Positions 12,501-22,880 of a stretch of 34,563 nt of DNA are shown here, piece by piece (the stretch's first letter is position 1; every line of letters starts with the position of its first letter). The stretch covers positions 11,349 through 45,911 of the forward strand of contig NW_014013536.1 of NCBI RefSeq assembly GCF_000611645.1, written 5' to 3'. The notes beneath the pieces were generated by a model, which was not told where the DNA came from, ran no database searches, and was given only the letters and a program-made list of their open reading frames with translations. Source of the stretch: Monoraphidium neglectum. Lineage: Eukaryota; Chlorophyta; Chlorophyceae; Sphaeropleales; Selenastraceae. Position numbers and translations under genes: made by a program.

Positions 12501-12732
12501 GGCAGGTAGCGAGTGAAGGTGCGGATTGCAGCCGTGGGTAGCCGCATGAGCATGTCAGGGCACATGGCATATATGAATGGTGTTCATGATTCGCAACAGT
12601 TGTTTCCTGAGGGCACTGCACGCCTGCGCGGGGCCCCCCCGCGTCCTCACCCAGCAGCGTCAGCAGCATCACCAGCGCAGCGCAGATTGCGGCGGCTTGC
12701 ACGCCGCCGGCACGCTTTCCATCCGCGGCCAT
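6573..12732 (-). CDS. P2: secreted pherophorin-domain protein with seven CARDB modules
   Basis: Exons on minus: 12732-12651, 12440-12207, 11817-11626, 11413-11264, 10071-9764, 9414-7399, 7126-6899 and 6632-6573 (TAA). They total 3270 nt, or 1089 residues. Residues 1-27 are a signal peptide (MAADGKRAGG then a hydrophobic run). Residues 28-219 are a pherophorin-like domain (YNRFCFNV, ALCCK, STVVCINLPG, LCGGTTCKV, LPCC). Seven CARDB-like modules follow: one of TDFAVTAI type split by an intron, one beginning NLVASALAITG, one LPDLTITN, three very similar LPNLGITN/VPNLGVTN copies, and a terminal module beginning GVDFVLNS and ending EPNFVNNQ across three exons. Introns 1-4 are phase 1 and introns 5-7 phase 0. 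The N gap lies inside intron 4, and the frame across it agrees with P3, so no exon need be missing. The product is probably a cell-wall or matrix adhesin. Confidence 0.87.
7500..8603 (-). repeat. Three tandem CARDB-coding repeats, about 365-375 bp each
   Basis: Copies lie at about 8603-8229, 8228-7865 and 7864-7500 inside the large exon of P2. On the plus strand each contains the same blocks: TTGTAGGG(C/G)AGCGCCGCAAA, TTGGCGGAGTTGGTGCAG (or near variants) and GACCAGCTGGCCCAGCGG. Each copy encodes one module with Cys pairs in the contexts LPVCGVAG (or LPLCGAVG) and VADASCTNS (or VADLNCTNS). P1 has a single copy and P3 none of this exact type. Confidence 0.9.
10108..11001. other. Assembly gap (894 N) inside intron 4 of P2
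   Basis: The left flank ends in GTGGGGGTGCCGT and the right flank begins GTGGGGGTGCTGT, so the two edges nearly repeat. The real intron sequence flanking the gap totals 298 nt, close to the 286 nt of the equivalent P1 intron. The gap may therefore be a false join or a G-rich tandem repeat. Confidence 0.9.
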
Positions 12733-13148
12733 GGTCGCTCCAGTACAGTGCTAGGCGTTCTATCTGCGCTGAGCGGTGGTTGACTTGGGCATGGTCAGTG
12801 CGAGGATTGTTCCAATCCTGTGACCATGCATCACCCACATTTGGGAGCGCGGCCTAAAGCGTGGCCCAAAGCGTCCCCCCAGGCCGGCTGCTCTGCTAAG
12901 TACTTACCAACAAATCACCACAGGGTTGGTGCTAACAGCGTGTTTGCGGACCACTGAAGTTCTGGTGGAGGTTGGTCGCTCGACACCAGCGTTGTATGGT
13001 GGCGTTTATGAAGGCTATCAAGCGGCCACGCAAGGTTGTCGTGATATGCTTGATCAGAAGTGATTGCTCGCTCTTTTTGATACGCCGTCCGAGCCTCCAC
13101 CGAGTGACCCCGTCGTGGCTGAAGTGGCCGGAGAAGTCCACGGTGAGT
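12733..13148 (-). promoter_or_regulatory. Upstream region of P2, duplicated upstream of P1
   Basis: This region matches 3849-4280 with scattered substitutions and small indels. It presumably holds the promoter and 5' UTR of P2. P3 has no visible counterpart at 19014 and above. Confidence 0.5.
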
Positions 13149-14623
13149 CGGTGAGGCCGCGGGTGGAAAACAGGGACGTGAAGGCAGGGGTATTACGGAG
13201 AATATAAAAGCCGTCGACACGTGCTGAGCACAGCATCGGCGTTCTCGGGGATCTCTGACCCAGATTCATGACGTGCTTCCAACGCAGTTGCTCGTGGGAG
13301 TGTTTGCTTGCCGCCGCTGCGCGTACTGTACACAAGCTAGGATTTCTGCCATGAAACCAGAGCTGAACAAAACCACAAGTATTCTGGCCTTGCCTAGCTG
13401 GGGAGTGGCTTGTCCGACCGTGAGTGGCTGTCAGAAGCTGGGGCCTAGTGGGCTGGGCCAGGTCCAAATGTACTTTGGGCTGCTGGCATGCAGCCCTCGA
13501 CTTAGCCTACAGATCGTGCCCTATTACTGGCTTCTTGCACCTCGTATCTCAGCCTGAGATGCTCCAGCACCTCTGACAAGCAGGATGGGCCATAGGACGC
13601 GGGGGCTGTGCCCAAAGCGTCAATGCCTGCGAGCTGGGCATGCACTCTGCAAGATATGCTGCCAGTGAAGCTAGGCACGAAGCAGCGAGTTGGGAAGCAC
13701 CTGCGCACTGCCAAACATCATGTTCTTGATTTGAAAAAAATACCATGTGTATGACCCGCTGGTTTCAGTGTTAGCAGGGAGTTCTTGCTGTCGCTATGCG
13801 CGTCACCCGTGATGCATCACGCTCACACCTGCACACATCACAACCACTCCAAGAGCCTGCTCACCCATAGGCCGAAGGACAAGATGTTTCATGGCTCCAC
13901 AGTTACCCACATCTGAGCCCATCCAGGCTCTTCAAAATGCAATCCATCCCATGGGATCGAGCCGGAGCAGGGGTGAAGTGTGCGTTTTGCCAGTGGGCTG
14001 GTTGGCGGGGAACAGGCCAGAAGTGCTCATGCCAGGACCAGCTGCACATGCACAAAGCCATGATGGGCGCTTCAAACACTTTGCATGTCCTGTTTGCAAA
14101 CAGGGTGCACATTTATGTATGAAGTGTTAGAGTGAGTGTGAGGGGTCACATGCAGCACTTCACATCCAAATTGAATAATGAGGTTGAGTCCGGCAGGGCA
14201 AGCTCTTTGGTGGGCCTTTGTCGCTCCTCAAGCGACAAAGGCGCATGTGCCCGACAACACTCTGGTCGATTGCAGTCAAGCGTGTCCATCCATGCGCTAC
14301 AGCAACGGCTCCATCACACGACAATCGAGTTGCAGTGCGCAAGCCGATGCAATGTCTGGGCCCGCGTGGGACCGAGCTGTGAACACCGCCAGCAACCTCG
14401 GGAGATCAGGCAGCAGGTCAAGGCGCAGACGGCACCAGGCAGCTGCGCCACGCACAGCCATCCCGCCCGTGACGAGCCGCATTGTGGTGGTGCCGCCACC
14501 ACGACAGGCGGCGCCGCAGGCCAGGGATTGTGCGCAGTGCCCCGCGCCGTGAACACACGCACCGTCACCGCCGATTTGGGGCAGCCTGATGCGTCGCCCA
14601 CGCCTTGAGCTTCCGGGGCAGGC
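13149..14623. other. Intergenic region between P2 and P3, no recognised gene
   Basis: No coding region could be supported. A plus-strand TATAAAAG at about 13202-13209 is followed by frames of up to about 95 codons that lack any motif. On minus, 14585-14297 is an open frame that could extend P3 only if a 42-nt intron were removed, which is too short to trust. Confidence 0.45.
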
Positions 14624-15479
14624 TTACCCCACGACTGGCGCTGTGAGTGTGTAGGTGAAGTTCAGCTGGTTGTTGGCATAGTTGGGCTCCTTGATGACGC
14701 ACTGCAGGGACACGCGCAGGGGCAGGTGGGAAGGGGGGGCAGAAGGCACAGGGCTCTTTGAGTGATGATGAAAGGACATGAGCGAAGAGATGGAGGGTAA
14801 CAAGTGACTGGTGGGCGGGGCCGCAGCTGCGAGCTTGATTGCACATGGCTGCGTGGTGGGTGCAAGCCCATTTTGCTCATCGCAGCACACACATGGCCTA
14901 AATGCTGCCTTCATCCATCACAAGGGCAAGCTACTGGCACATCGCCGTATCAATCGTCGCAGGGCGGCACGCATCCAAGCTGCCCACCATGTAGTTGACA
15001 GCGATCCAGAGGGTGTAGGTGCCGGCAGAGCCCGCAGCCTGGAACCCGTTGAAAAGGGACGTCGCCGTGGCGCCGGGGGCGATCGGGCCGGCCCCCCAGA
15101 AGCTGGAGCCCGAAGGGCTGTTCAGCGCGGCGCTGCCGCACGCCGCTGGCGAGGTTATGCCCAGGAAGGCGCCCAGCGAGCCCGGGTCGCCTGCGGCGTT
15201 GCCGATCTGCACCACAGGGCAGAGCGGCCGGGGCATGGAAGGGTCAGATGGGGTCTCAAGACGCCTTGCAATTGTGATCAAACTAAAGGCATCGATTGCA
15301 TTGTGCCTTGGTGCTGATGCAGGCGAGGAGATAGGCAGCAGCGTGCACCTGAACGTCATGCTCACGCCTGCACACATTCTTCATGAACGAGCATGCGATG
15401 CAGTGGAAAACGCGGCAGCCTGCGTGGACAGCAAACCTTGGACGGTTCAACGATTGGGCACATGCACCAGCCCCCCAAA

Positions 15480-15520
<41 letters not shown>

Positions 15521-17619
15521 CATGCACGATCATGTGGGTTTGAGCGTAATTTGTGCGACACTGAGCAGACGACAGATCTGGCAATGTCCCTTCCGCCCCG
15601 CTCACGTTTGTGACGGTAAGGTTGAGCGCAAACGGCCCGTTGATCTGCAACAGGGATCCCACGCCAGGCACGGCCTCTGCGGCGCTCAGCACGAAATCGG
15701 CGCCCAACACAGTGTACAGGAGGGACCCCACGTTGTCCGCCTTGCTGGACTCTATGAGCGCGCAGTTCCCGTCGAGCACCACCTTGAGCGTCTTGGCGCC
15801 GAGCAGGAGCGGCGCCGGCACGCTCAGCGTAACGTTGGCGCTCGAGCCCACGGGCAGCGCGGGCAGGGGGATGCTGGCGTCGCCGGCCTCCCCGCAGGCC
15901 GGGGTGCCGAGCTTGTCAGCGAAGGCGGTGACGACGGCGGCCGACGACGAGACGTCGGTGCCGTTGTTGAGCACCTCGATGGTGAGGTTCAGCAGCTGGC
16001 CCAGCGGCACGCCCGCGGCGAGGCTGGGGTCGGCGAGGAGAGACTTGATCACCAGGTTGGCGGTCGGGCCAACGGGGGCGGCGATCTGGTAGGCGAGGGC
16101 CGCCACATTGTCGGCCTCGTTGGACTCGGCCACGCTGCAGGCAAAGTCCACGATCAGGCGCGCAGTGAGGGCGCCCAGCGTGCTGGGCAGAGACACGGGC
16201 ACCGTTATCGGGGTCGACGCGCCCGCCGCGAGCGCGGGCACAGCGCCGGTGATGGTGGCGCCGGCGTCGTTGCAGACAGGGGCGACGAGCTTGTTGAGCC
16301 AGAGCGCGTAGGTGGTTGCTGCCGAGGCGGCGCTGCCGGCGTTCGTCACGAAGAACGTCAGGTTGGCCGTCTGGCCTGGCAGCAGGGTGGCGGGCAGACC
16401 GGTGTAGCCGGTGATTGCCAGAGCCGACGCGACGAGGTTGCTGAGGGTCGCTGGGACCGTGGTGTTGCCCGGGTTGGTGGTGTTGGTGCCGGGGTTGGTG
16501 GTGTTGGTGCCCGGGTTGGTGGTGTTGGTGCCGGGGGTGGTGGTGTTGGTGCCAGGGTTGGTGGTGTTGGTGCCGGGGGTGGCGGCGACGACAGTGTAGG
16601 GAAGAGTCAGCTGGTCATTGACGTCAGATTTCTGCAAAGGGGGGGAGCGCATGGGGGGCGGACAGCGCGCGCACGTGAGCAAATGTGTGGGCGTTCGTGT
16701 GGGGCTCGATCAAGGGAGGCTATACCAAGACAGGAGACGAGGCGCAACAACGTTGTGTTGCAGAGCGTGGTGGGCTTCTGGGTTTCTTTCTGAAAGGTGT
16801 CGATAGCAGCACGCGCTCCAACTGGCAGCTTTCTTGCGCCTATGACCGCTGTGTGCTATCAACTATCAACTTTGCAGGCTCTGAGGTTGCCCTTCCGCCC
16901 GTCAATTGCTGTGTCAATCCTTGGGACATTGCAAAGCCGGGGCCAGACCCGTCACTCGCAACATGCCGCGCGGCCGGCGCCCCCTGCCCCTGCCACTCCC
17001 GCGCCCCTAGCCACGCGCGACCGCCGCACCTCCTGCAGATTGCAGAAGAGGTCCGAGAAGGCCCGCAGTGTCTTGTTGCCAACTGTCCCGGCCGTGAGGC
17101 CGAAGTTGACGGTGGCGCTGGCCCCGACAGCGATGGGCCCGGTCGTGTTGGTCTTGTCAGCCGCTTCGCCGCACGCGGCGGTGGCCGCCTTGTCAGCATA
17201 CACGCCCACGATGAAGGGATCGGAGGCGATCTCGCCAGTGTTGGTGACGGTGACGCGGGCGGTGAAGGGCTGGCCGGCCACGGGGCTGGTGGGGATCAGC
17301 TGGATGGCGGTCACTGCAAAGTCGGCCTGGAAAGCTGCGAGGGCCGGTGGGGGGAGGTTAGCAGGGGCCGATGAGAGCGCATGGAAAGGGATAGGGAGCA
17401 GGCCCAAGATAGCAGCGGAGGCATGGCTGTTTTGACAATCTCAGGTTGATACCATCCCAAGAGTTGTGTTTACACTCTCAGAAACGTGCTTGCTGCCAGG
17501 GGCTAGAGGCGCGTGGTTCTGAGTGAAAAGGGAAGCAGGCGGGAAGCTGGGCCTCAGGGGGGTCATATGGTGCTGCCGCTGCCGCTGCTGCTGCTGCTGC
17601 TGCTGCCGCTGCTGCTGCC

Positions 17620-17656
<37 letters not shown>

Positions 17657-17702
17657 CTGCGGCTGCTGCCACTGCTGCTGCTGCCACTGCTGCTGCTGCC
17701 AC

Positions 17703-17735
<33 letters not shown>

Positions 17736-19013
17736 CACTGCTTCTGCTGCCAATTCTGCTGCTTCAGGTGCTGCTGCTGCTGTTGATTCTGCTGTAGCTT
17801 CTGCCACCTTGTAGCAGGCGCACCTGGCAGGATGTTCACGTTGCCCGCGAGGCAGCATGGCAGCGACTTGGGCTTGGTGAGGCTGGCCGGCTTGAACTTG
17901 GTGGTGGTCACGTTAATCTTGCACGTCGAGGCTCCGCACAGCTTGTCAACTGTGTTGCAAAGACCGGCGGCGGCTGCGCAGCAATGCATAGTGGGCGGTG
18001 GGAGGTCAATCCGCGGTCCCATTTGAGGACGGTCAACAACTAGGAGGGGGAGCCTATGATTGCAGATCGCGAGTCAACAAGCGCGGGTACATCGTCCACC
18101 AGCGATGCCGCGCACACCTGGCAGGTTGATGCACACGATTGAGCTGCCAAGAGACTTTGCCGTTGCGCTGGTGGGCGCGATCTTGATGTTAGCGGCTGCA
18201 CTCTTGGACGCCTTGTTGATCTTGAAACCGAAAGCCGACTTGGCGTTGGCGCCCTCCGGGGTCGAGAGGGATACGTTGCTGGTCAGCCCCTTCACGATGC
18301 AGGTTGGCACTGCATTGCAAGGTCAGGGCAGCAGTGAAGGTGTGGTGCATGGTTGAGGGCGCGATGCAAGGGAGTGCTGGCTTGGACGGATGCGGACGAG
18401 TCCAGGCGCCTCCTCCGCAGCTGGTTCGTGGTGCTCGTCATTGCAGCCTGCCCTGCTGGCAGGCTACAACAGCAATCCCCTTCACACTGCCCGCGACCCA
18501 CCAATTGCAATAGACACGGCGCTCAGCCTGGTGACGGCGTTGGTCTTGCAGCAGATCGCGCTCGAGTTGCAGGGGCTGGCCGCGTTCACGTTGAAGCAGT
18601 ACCTGTTGTAGGTCGTCTTGGGCTTCTTGATGTAGCTGAGAGTTGTGTTGAGGACCTTGGAGGAGAACTGGACGTCAAAGTTGGTGTCGGGTGTGGAGAT
18701 GGCCCCCGGGTAGCACGTCTGGGCGGCAGCTGCGGTCGAGTTTGGCGTCGGCATTGGGGTGCGGCGCGTCAGGGCGGTGGCACGAGGCTGGATGGCCAGT
18801 GCGCCCTTCACACAGGCAGCGCAGACAGCCCGCTGTCGAGCTGCACAGCCGTACGCAACAAATAAAGAATGCCACTGGTGAGTGGTATCTGCACCCATGC
18901 GCTGTACAACGGCCTGAACCCCTGCCATCCTCACCGAACTGCGCCAGCACCGCTGCCAGCACGACCGCCAGGGCCACTCGCCCGCTGCCAGGCTGCTGGC
19001 TGCGAGTAGTCAT
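14624..19013 (-). CDS. P3: secreted pherophorin-domain protein with four CARDB modules
   Basis: Exons on minus: 19013-18935, 18729-18502, 18309-18118, 17973-17824, 17334-17030, 16631-15606, 15206-14988 and 14701-14624 (TAA). They total 2277 nt, or 758 residues. Residues 1-26 are a signal peptide (MTTRSQQPGSGR then a hydrophobic run). Residues 27-216 are the pherophorin-like domain (YNRYCFNV, AICCK, SSIVCINLPG, LCGASTCKI, LPCC). CARDB-like modules follow: ADFAVTAI type, LVASALAITG type, TANLVIKS type and a terminal module beginning ADFVLSAA and ending CVIKEPNYANNQ. A linker of PGTNTT-like repeats separates the first two modules. Exons 3 and 4 have the same length as in P1 and P2, and the intron phases match. 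P3 is clearly the most diverged copy. In intron 4 the reading frame stays open through a CAG-rich repeat. Function as a matrix or wall glycoprotein is inferred from the family. Confidence 0.87.
15480..15518. repeat. (CA)n microsatellite in intron 6 of P3
   Basis: A pure CA dinucleotide run of about 19 units is seen directly in the sequence. It lies in the intron between the last large CARDB exon and the IGN-starting exon, the same intron that carries CA-rich tracts in P1 and P2. Confidence 0.95.
16459..16581 (-). repeat. 21-bp minisatellite encoding a PGTNTT-type linker in P3
   Basis: About six units on minus encode Pro-Gly-Thr-Asn-Thr-Thr with Asn or Thr next. It is in frame inside exon 6, after the first CARDB module and before LVASALAITG. 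Asn-Thr-Thr fits the N-glycosylation sequon, and the Thr/Pro content suits O-glycosylation. It is probably an extended glycosylated spacer (inference). Confidence 0.9.
17573..17805 (-). repeat. CAG-rich repeat in intron 4 of P3
   Basis: On minus the tract is mostly CAG with regular TGG codons, reading Gln with periodic Trp in the frame of exon 4. The predicted donor (GTGCGC at 17823) removes it, but the frame stays open to a stop at 17441, so a retained intron would give a Gln/Trp-rich tail. Confidence 0.85.
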
Positions 19014-20295
19014 TGCAATTGAACTGGTAGAACGCCTTGATCCCTGCGGTATCCAGGGGCCACGACCATTGCAACGGGAGGGACTGAGGACGGGGACCGG
19101 CCACCCACCACAGGTGCGCAGTGAGCCAGTGACCCGTGTGGAGGCGAGCAGGCCACAAGCCCGACGTGGCGAGCAAGCTATAAATAAGTTTGATGACTTG
19201 CTCCGCGCATCCTCACCCGACCACGTCGGTGACGGCTAGCGATCTGGACCGCCTTGGTGGCAAGGCGAGGCGCACCTCGGCGAGATGTTCTTACACCCAC
19301 GGAGATTATATTCTCGATTTCCTTGTGTGCGAGTATGGCACGTGCAATCGAGTGGTCAACAAACGGGCCACTGGCTGTCTGTTCCCGCCCGGGATTCTTT
19401 TTTTGCTGCTCGTGGATCGGGAACCTTGCAGTCGCTGAACATCACAATGTCCGTGATCGAAAGCGCGCTAAGTTTTGGTTGATGGTCGCATCTCTTTCCT
19501 TTGGTCGGCTGGCCAGGGTGTCACCACCCCTGCGTGGTCAGTTGTCAACCGGGCGTGTGTAGAGACTCCCTTGCTGGAGCAGGGGGCAGTACAGCTGTCC
19601 GCCACGTCTGCAATCTTATGTGCATCCATTATCAGCGCAGTTGCTGTTGATCAGTATTTGCAAGCAAGTGCAGGGAAGGTGTAAGCTGGCGTGATGGGTT
19701 ACCTTGTGCAGTGGTGCGTTACGGTGTGGGTGCAGTGGGGCCATCAAATTGCATTACATGTCTGGGTGGTACTGTGGTGAAACTGGCCCAAATGATGGTC
19801 TTTTAAGGGTGAATCTGCATGGTCAGGGGTATCCGACATGCTTCGTGCACACTGCTGCTGGCAACACCTGCTGTGTGGGGGGTGTCCAGTGACGGCCAGC
19901 CCCTCGACAGACGCGAACAAGTGCATCGGCACTCGTTAATGCCTGCACGCTCAGCGGTCATTTAATACCTTGAAAGCTGAGCCGCTGAAGTAGCAGGTGG
20001 CCCGCAGCAAATGCCCAGGGTGCTGCTGCATTGCCTAGCACAATTAGGAGTAGGATTTGGATTGTTACACGATCCCCACAGTCGCCCGCTCCTGGAGCCA
20101 TCCAGGCTCATGGGATGTAGCATTGCAGCATCAGTGTTGTGTGACTGGGACTTAAGTGGCCAGCGTTCGCCGCTCATAGCAGGTGTGCGCAAAGGCCCCA
20201 CAAGTTTGCAAGTCTGCGCTACACACACAGGCGTGCATGCGGGCACGTGAAGGCAGGCTTACAAACAAGGGTGCGAAACGCAGTGCGGCATGTTT

Positions 20296-20523
20296 GAGCT
20301 TGGCAGCTGTCCGCCCTCAGCGCCAACGCGCGTGCCTAGAGCTTGGGCGCCGGCGCGCCGTCGGGCGGCGCGCCGGCCTAGTCGGGCGGGCGCATCCCGC
20401 GCCCCGTGCCCTGCCTGCCCATCGCTTGAGCTTGGCGGCTGTCCGCCCTCCGCGCCCACGCGCCTGCCTGAGTGATGCTGGGCACCGGCGCGCCGGCACA
20501 TGTCAGGCGGGCGCAAGCGCCCT
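20296..20523. repeat. Two-copy GC-rich tandem repeat, 132-bp period, with hairpin
   Basis: Copies start at 20296 and 20428, both with GAGCTTGGC(A/G)GCTGTCCGC and continuing through similar CGCGCCGGC-rich sequence. Copy 1 has a perfect 12-bp inverted repeat, 20349-20360 and 20366-20377, with a 5-nt loop. Copy 2 retains only part of it. Confidence 0.8.
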
Positions 20524-20597
20524 TTGGCAAGCAGCAGCCGTCCCAGGAGCCCGGGTAGCCGTTCCTGCTGGGGCCGCCGCCCTCGATTCAGATCAAC

Positions 20598-21026
20598 ATG
20601 GCTGAATACAGGAGCCAGAGGCGTCGCCCCCCCTTGAAAGCCATGTATGACATGTTCAAAGGGAAGTTCCTCAGCACTGGCAAAGCCTGTTGCAGTGTAC
20701 CAGTAGTGTGTGTGATGCTAGCAATCCCTGGGTGTCCAATATGTGCAGATCTTGTTGCCGTCGGTTGCAACGAGTGGCAACGAACGCTGGTGGCTGGCCA
20801 GCGTTGGTTGTGGTTCCCAGTGTTGATCGCCAGTCTCGGTGGCGCCAACGAATGCGACGGGCCTCTTTCTGCCACCTGCATGAGCTGGTCAAACTGCTCG
20901 TATGGAGGTGCACCTGTGCATGGGCCGTTTGACCAGCTGCGCATGGGGGCCACCGCGCGGTCCTATACATACACGTATGCTTGCACGCCTGCCTCCAGCG
21001 TGCAGAACCCACCACATGTGGTTTAG
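20598..21026 (+). CDS. Possible small protein of 142 residues, unrecognised
   Basis: The frame opens with ATG in a good context (AACATGGCT). It begins with a basic stretch MAEYRSQRRRPPLK, then a hydrophobic cysteine-containing section near residues 30-50 and another near 68-80. I recognise no family. The second half contains a 12-bp inverted repeat and low-complexity Tyr/Thr codons, which argues against conserved coding. It may be chance or one exon of an unidentified gene. Confidence 0.15.
   Translation: MAEYRSQRRRPPLKAMYDMFKGKFLSTGKACCSVPVVCVMLAIPGCPICADLVAVGCNEWQRTLVAGQRWLWFPVLIASLGGANECDGPLSATCMSWSNCSYGGAPVHGPFDQLRMGATARSYTYTYACTPASSVQNPPHVV
20883..20938. repeat. 12-bp inverted repeat
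   Basis: AGCTGGTCAAAC at 20883-20894 pairs with GTTTGACCAGCT at 20927-20938. A short extra match outside the arms (CATG on the left, GCATG on the right) could lengthen the stem with a bulge. No target-site duplication was obvious. Confidence 0.75.
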
Positions 21027-22880
21027 ACCTGGGGCAGCCCGCGCTCCCCTAGACTCATGTGCCAGCGTCCTGCTTTGGTGAACCGGCGCGGTGCAGCGAT
21101 GCGCATCCACCTCAGTGACCTACTCCTCAGTGCTTGCCATATGGGCGGGACCGCGGCCTCCAACAAACTCGTGCCAACACTGGTCTATCATTTTGGTCGA
21201 CGCCACCGTCCTTTCCCACTCCTCTCCATTTCTGGCGGCATCTCCGGCCCCTGGACTCGTTGCGGTCGTTTCAGCAGCAGCCGGGCCTTCACTAGAGCTT
21301 GCCCTCACCTGCAGCGGCTCTGCACAAGGCCGCATGCAGCACTCATTCGGATGCAGGTGCCCCCCCCATCTCCCTTCTGGTCAAATCCACGCCATTGGCA
21401 TCGCAGCCTCCTGTCTGCGCAGCCGGTGTGAGAACCAAGGCTCATCACGTGGTGCTGGTCAAGGGTGGCAGCACCTTTGGCGGGGCCCTGCAAGCCGGCC
21501 CTCCAGTCCTGGATGTACGCGGGCATGACAAGACTTCATACCTTCTCGCCCGCCCTATGTTCCCTTTGCTCTGCCTAGGTGCCTGCCGCTGAGTTCGACA
21601 GCGTCCATCCGTAGCGGGGCGGCTGGAGGGACGCTTGCTGCAGCCTCAGGCAGCGAGCGCCCGGCTTGCGCTCATGTGACATCGCGGCTGCAGCTAGCAG
21701 CCCAGACACCAGCTTCGCTTCGATTGGTCTCGGCAGCGCCCCCCAGACTGCCCGTAGTGCTGAGACAATTCCTGCGGGACACCTGGAGTGTTGCGCCGTG
21801 CGCGGCCTCGAAGGCGCTGATGATGCATATGCAGGCCCTGCTGCAGTGTTAGTTGGGGGTTGTGGCTGCCTGCCTGCCACTCAACCTGGAGATCCTGAAT
21901 CTGCAGACATCCCCACTGATTGCCACATTTTACACAGCACAAAGCATTAGAGGAAGGGGCCAACAGTTTGACGACCCAGGCCGCTCCATGCGATTGCAGG
22001 CATTGTGTTCAAGGTCAGTATGAGGGGAGGTCCTCTATCTGAGCGGCATTGGCTCAAGAGACGCTGGGCAGGGCAGGAACCAGACATCGAGACTAACGGC
22101 CCAAGAGGGGACCAAGGGATCTCTTCTTATTTGCAAAAATGGTAAACAGGGGAGAAACTACTGCCGTAAAACACCTTTGTACGAGGTCAAGGTCAGGAAT
22201 ACGAGGTCAAGAGCCCGGTTGCTGCGGGCATGTGCTGCTGCTGTCGCCTTGTACACTCGCAAGGCGGTGTCGCAGCCTGGGGTGCCAAAGGCTCTGCTGG
22301 AGTTAAGGGGAGGCACGTAATGAGAGGGGTGAGGAGAAGGGTTGGGGTGGCGCAGTGCAGGGGTGCGTCACGCAAGGCGAGTGACAAGCGCGCTCCGAAC
22401 GCAGCCGTGCGGGATAGGCATTAGCGTGCAATGTGATGGCAGATTGTGACGTAATGGCGGTCTGCACACCGGCAAGGTAGCTGCAACGGTGGCCGCGCCC
22501 CCCCTGCCATGCTGCGGCACCGCCCCTTGCCACCCACCTGCTGATTGGTTGAGCTCTCAGGTGTGCCCGGCCAGGGCCCGTTGTTGAAAGAGGGGCGCCG
22601 CAGCTGTCCAAAGGGCCGCAGACGCGGCGGGCGCGCTCCAGCTCCAGCGCTGCCGGAGAATCACCTCAGGAAGCGCCCTCCAACGCTGCGATTCACGGGG
22701 GCGAGCCGGGCGAAGGCGGGGACGCGGCCACAGAGGGTGCGCCTGCTTCCGCGCAGACGGCGCTGCTCGCCAACCGATCGTGCTGGTGATTTGCAGCGGC
22801 GCCGCCGCCGACGCTGCGACGCTCCTCAAGCAGCCATCAGACGTGTATCAGCGTCTAACGCGGCGAATGGTCGAATAACA

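Larger units (their letters stand above)
19014..22880. other. Gene-poor region between P3 and the TVP38-type gene
   Basis: I found no recognisable gene over about 3.9 kb. The region holds the presumed P3 promoter on the left, a 132-bp tandem repeat with a hairpin (20296-20523), an inverted repeat (20883-20938), and unassigned plus-strand frames such as 20598-21026 and 21299-21592. The last reads smoothly but has no known motif. The 3' UTR of the TVP38-type gene should lie just left of 22881. Confidence 0.45.

Noticed and set aside
13202..13557. TATAAAAG on plus followed by a 94-codon frame
   Set aside because: The frame has no family motif, splice pattern or conserved feature, and one TATA-like match is expected by chance.
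14297..14627. Open minus-strand frame after the P3 stop, with a GTAAGC donor overlapping the stop and an acceptor at 14586
   Set aside because: It would need a 42-nt intron, much shorter than any other intron here, and the added 96 codons match no module in P1 or P2.
22179..22213. Short direct repeat of ACGAGGTCAAG
   Set aside because: It has two short copies only, with no associated feature.
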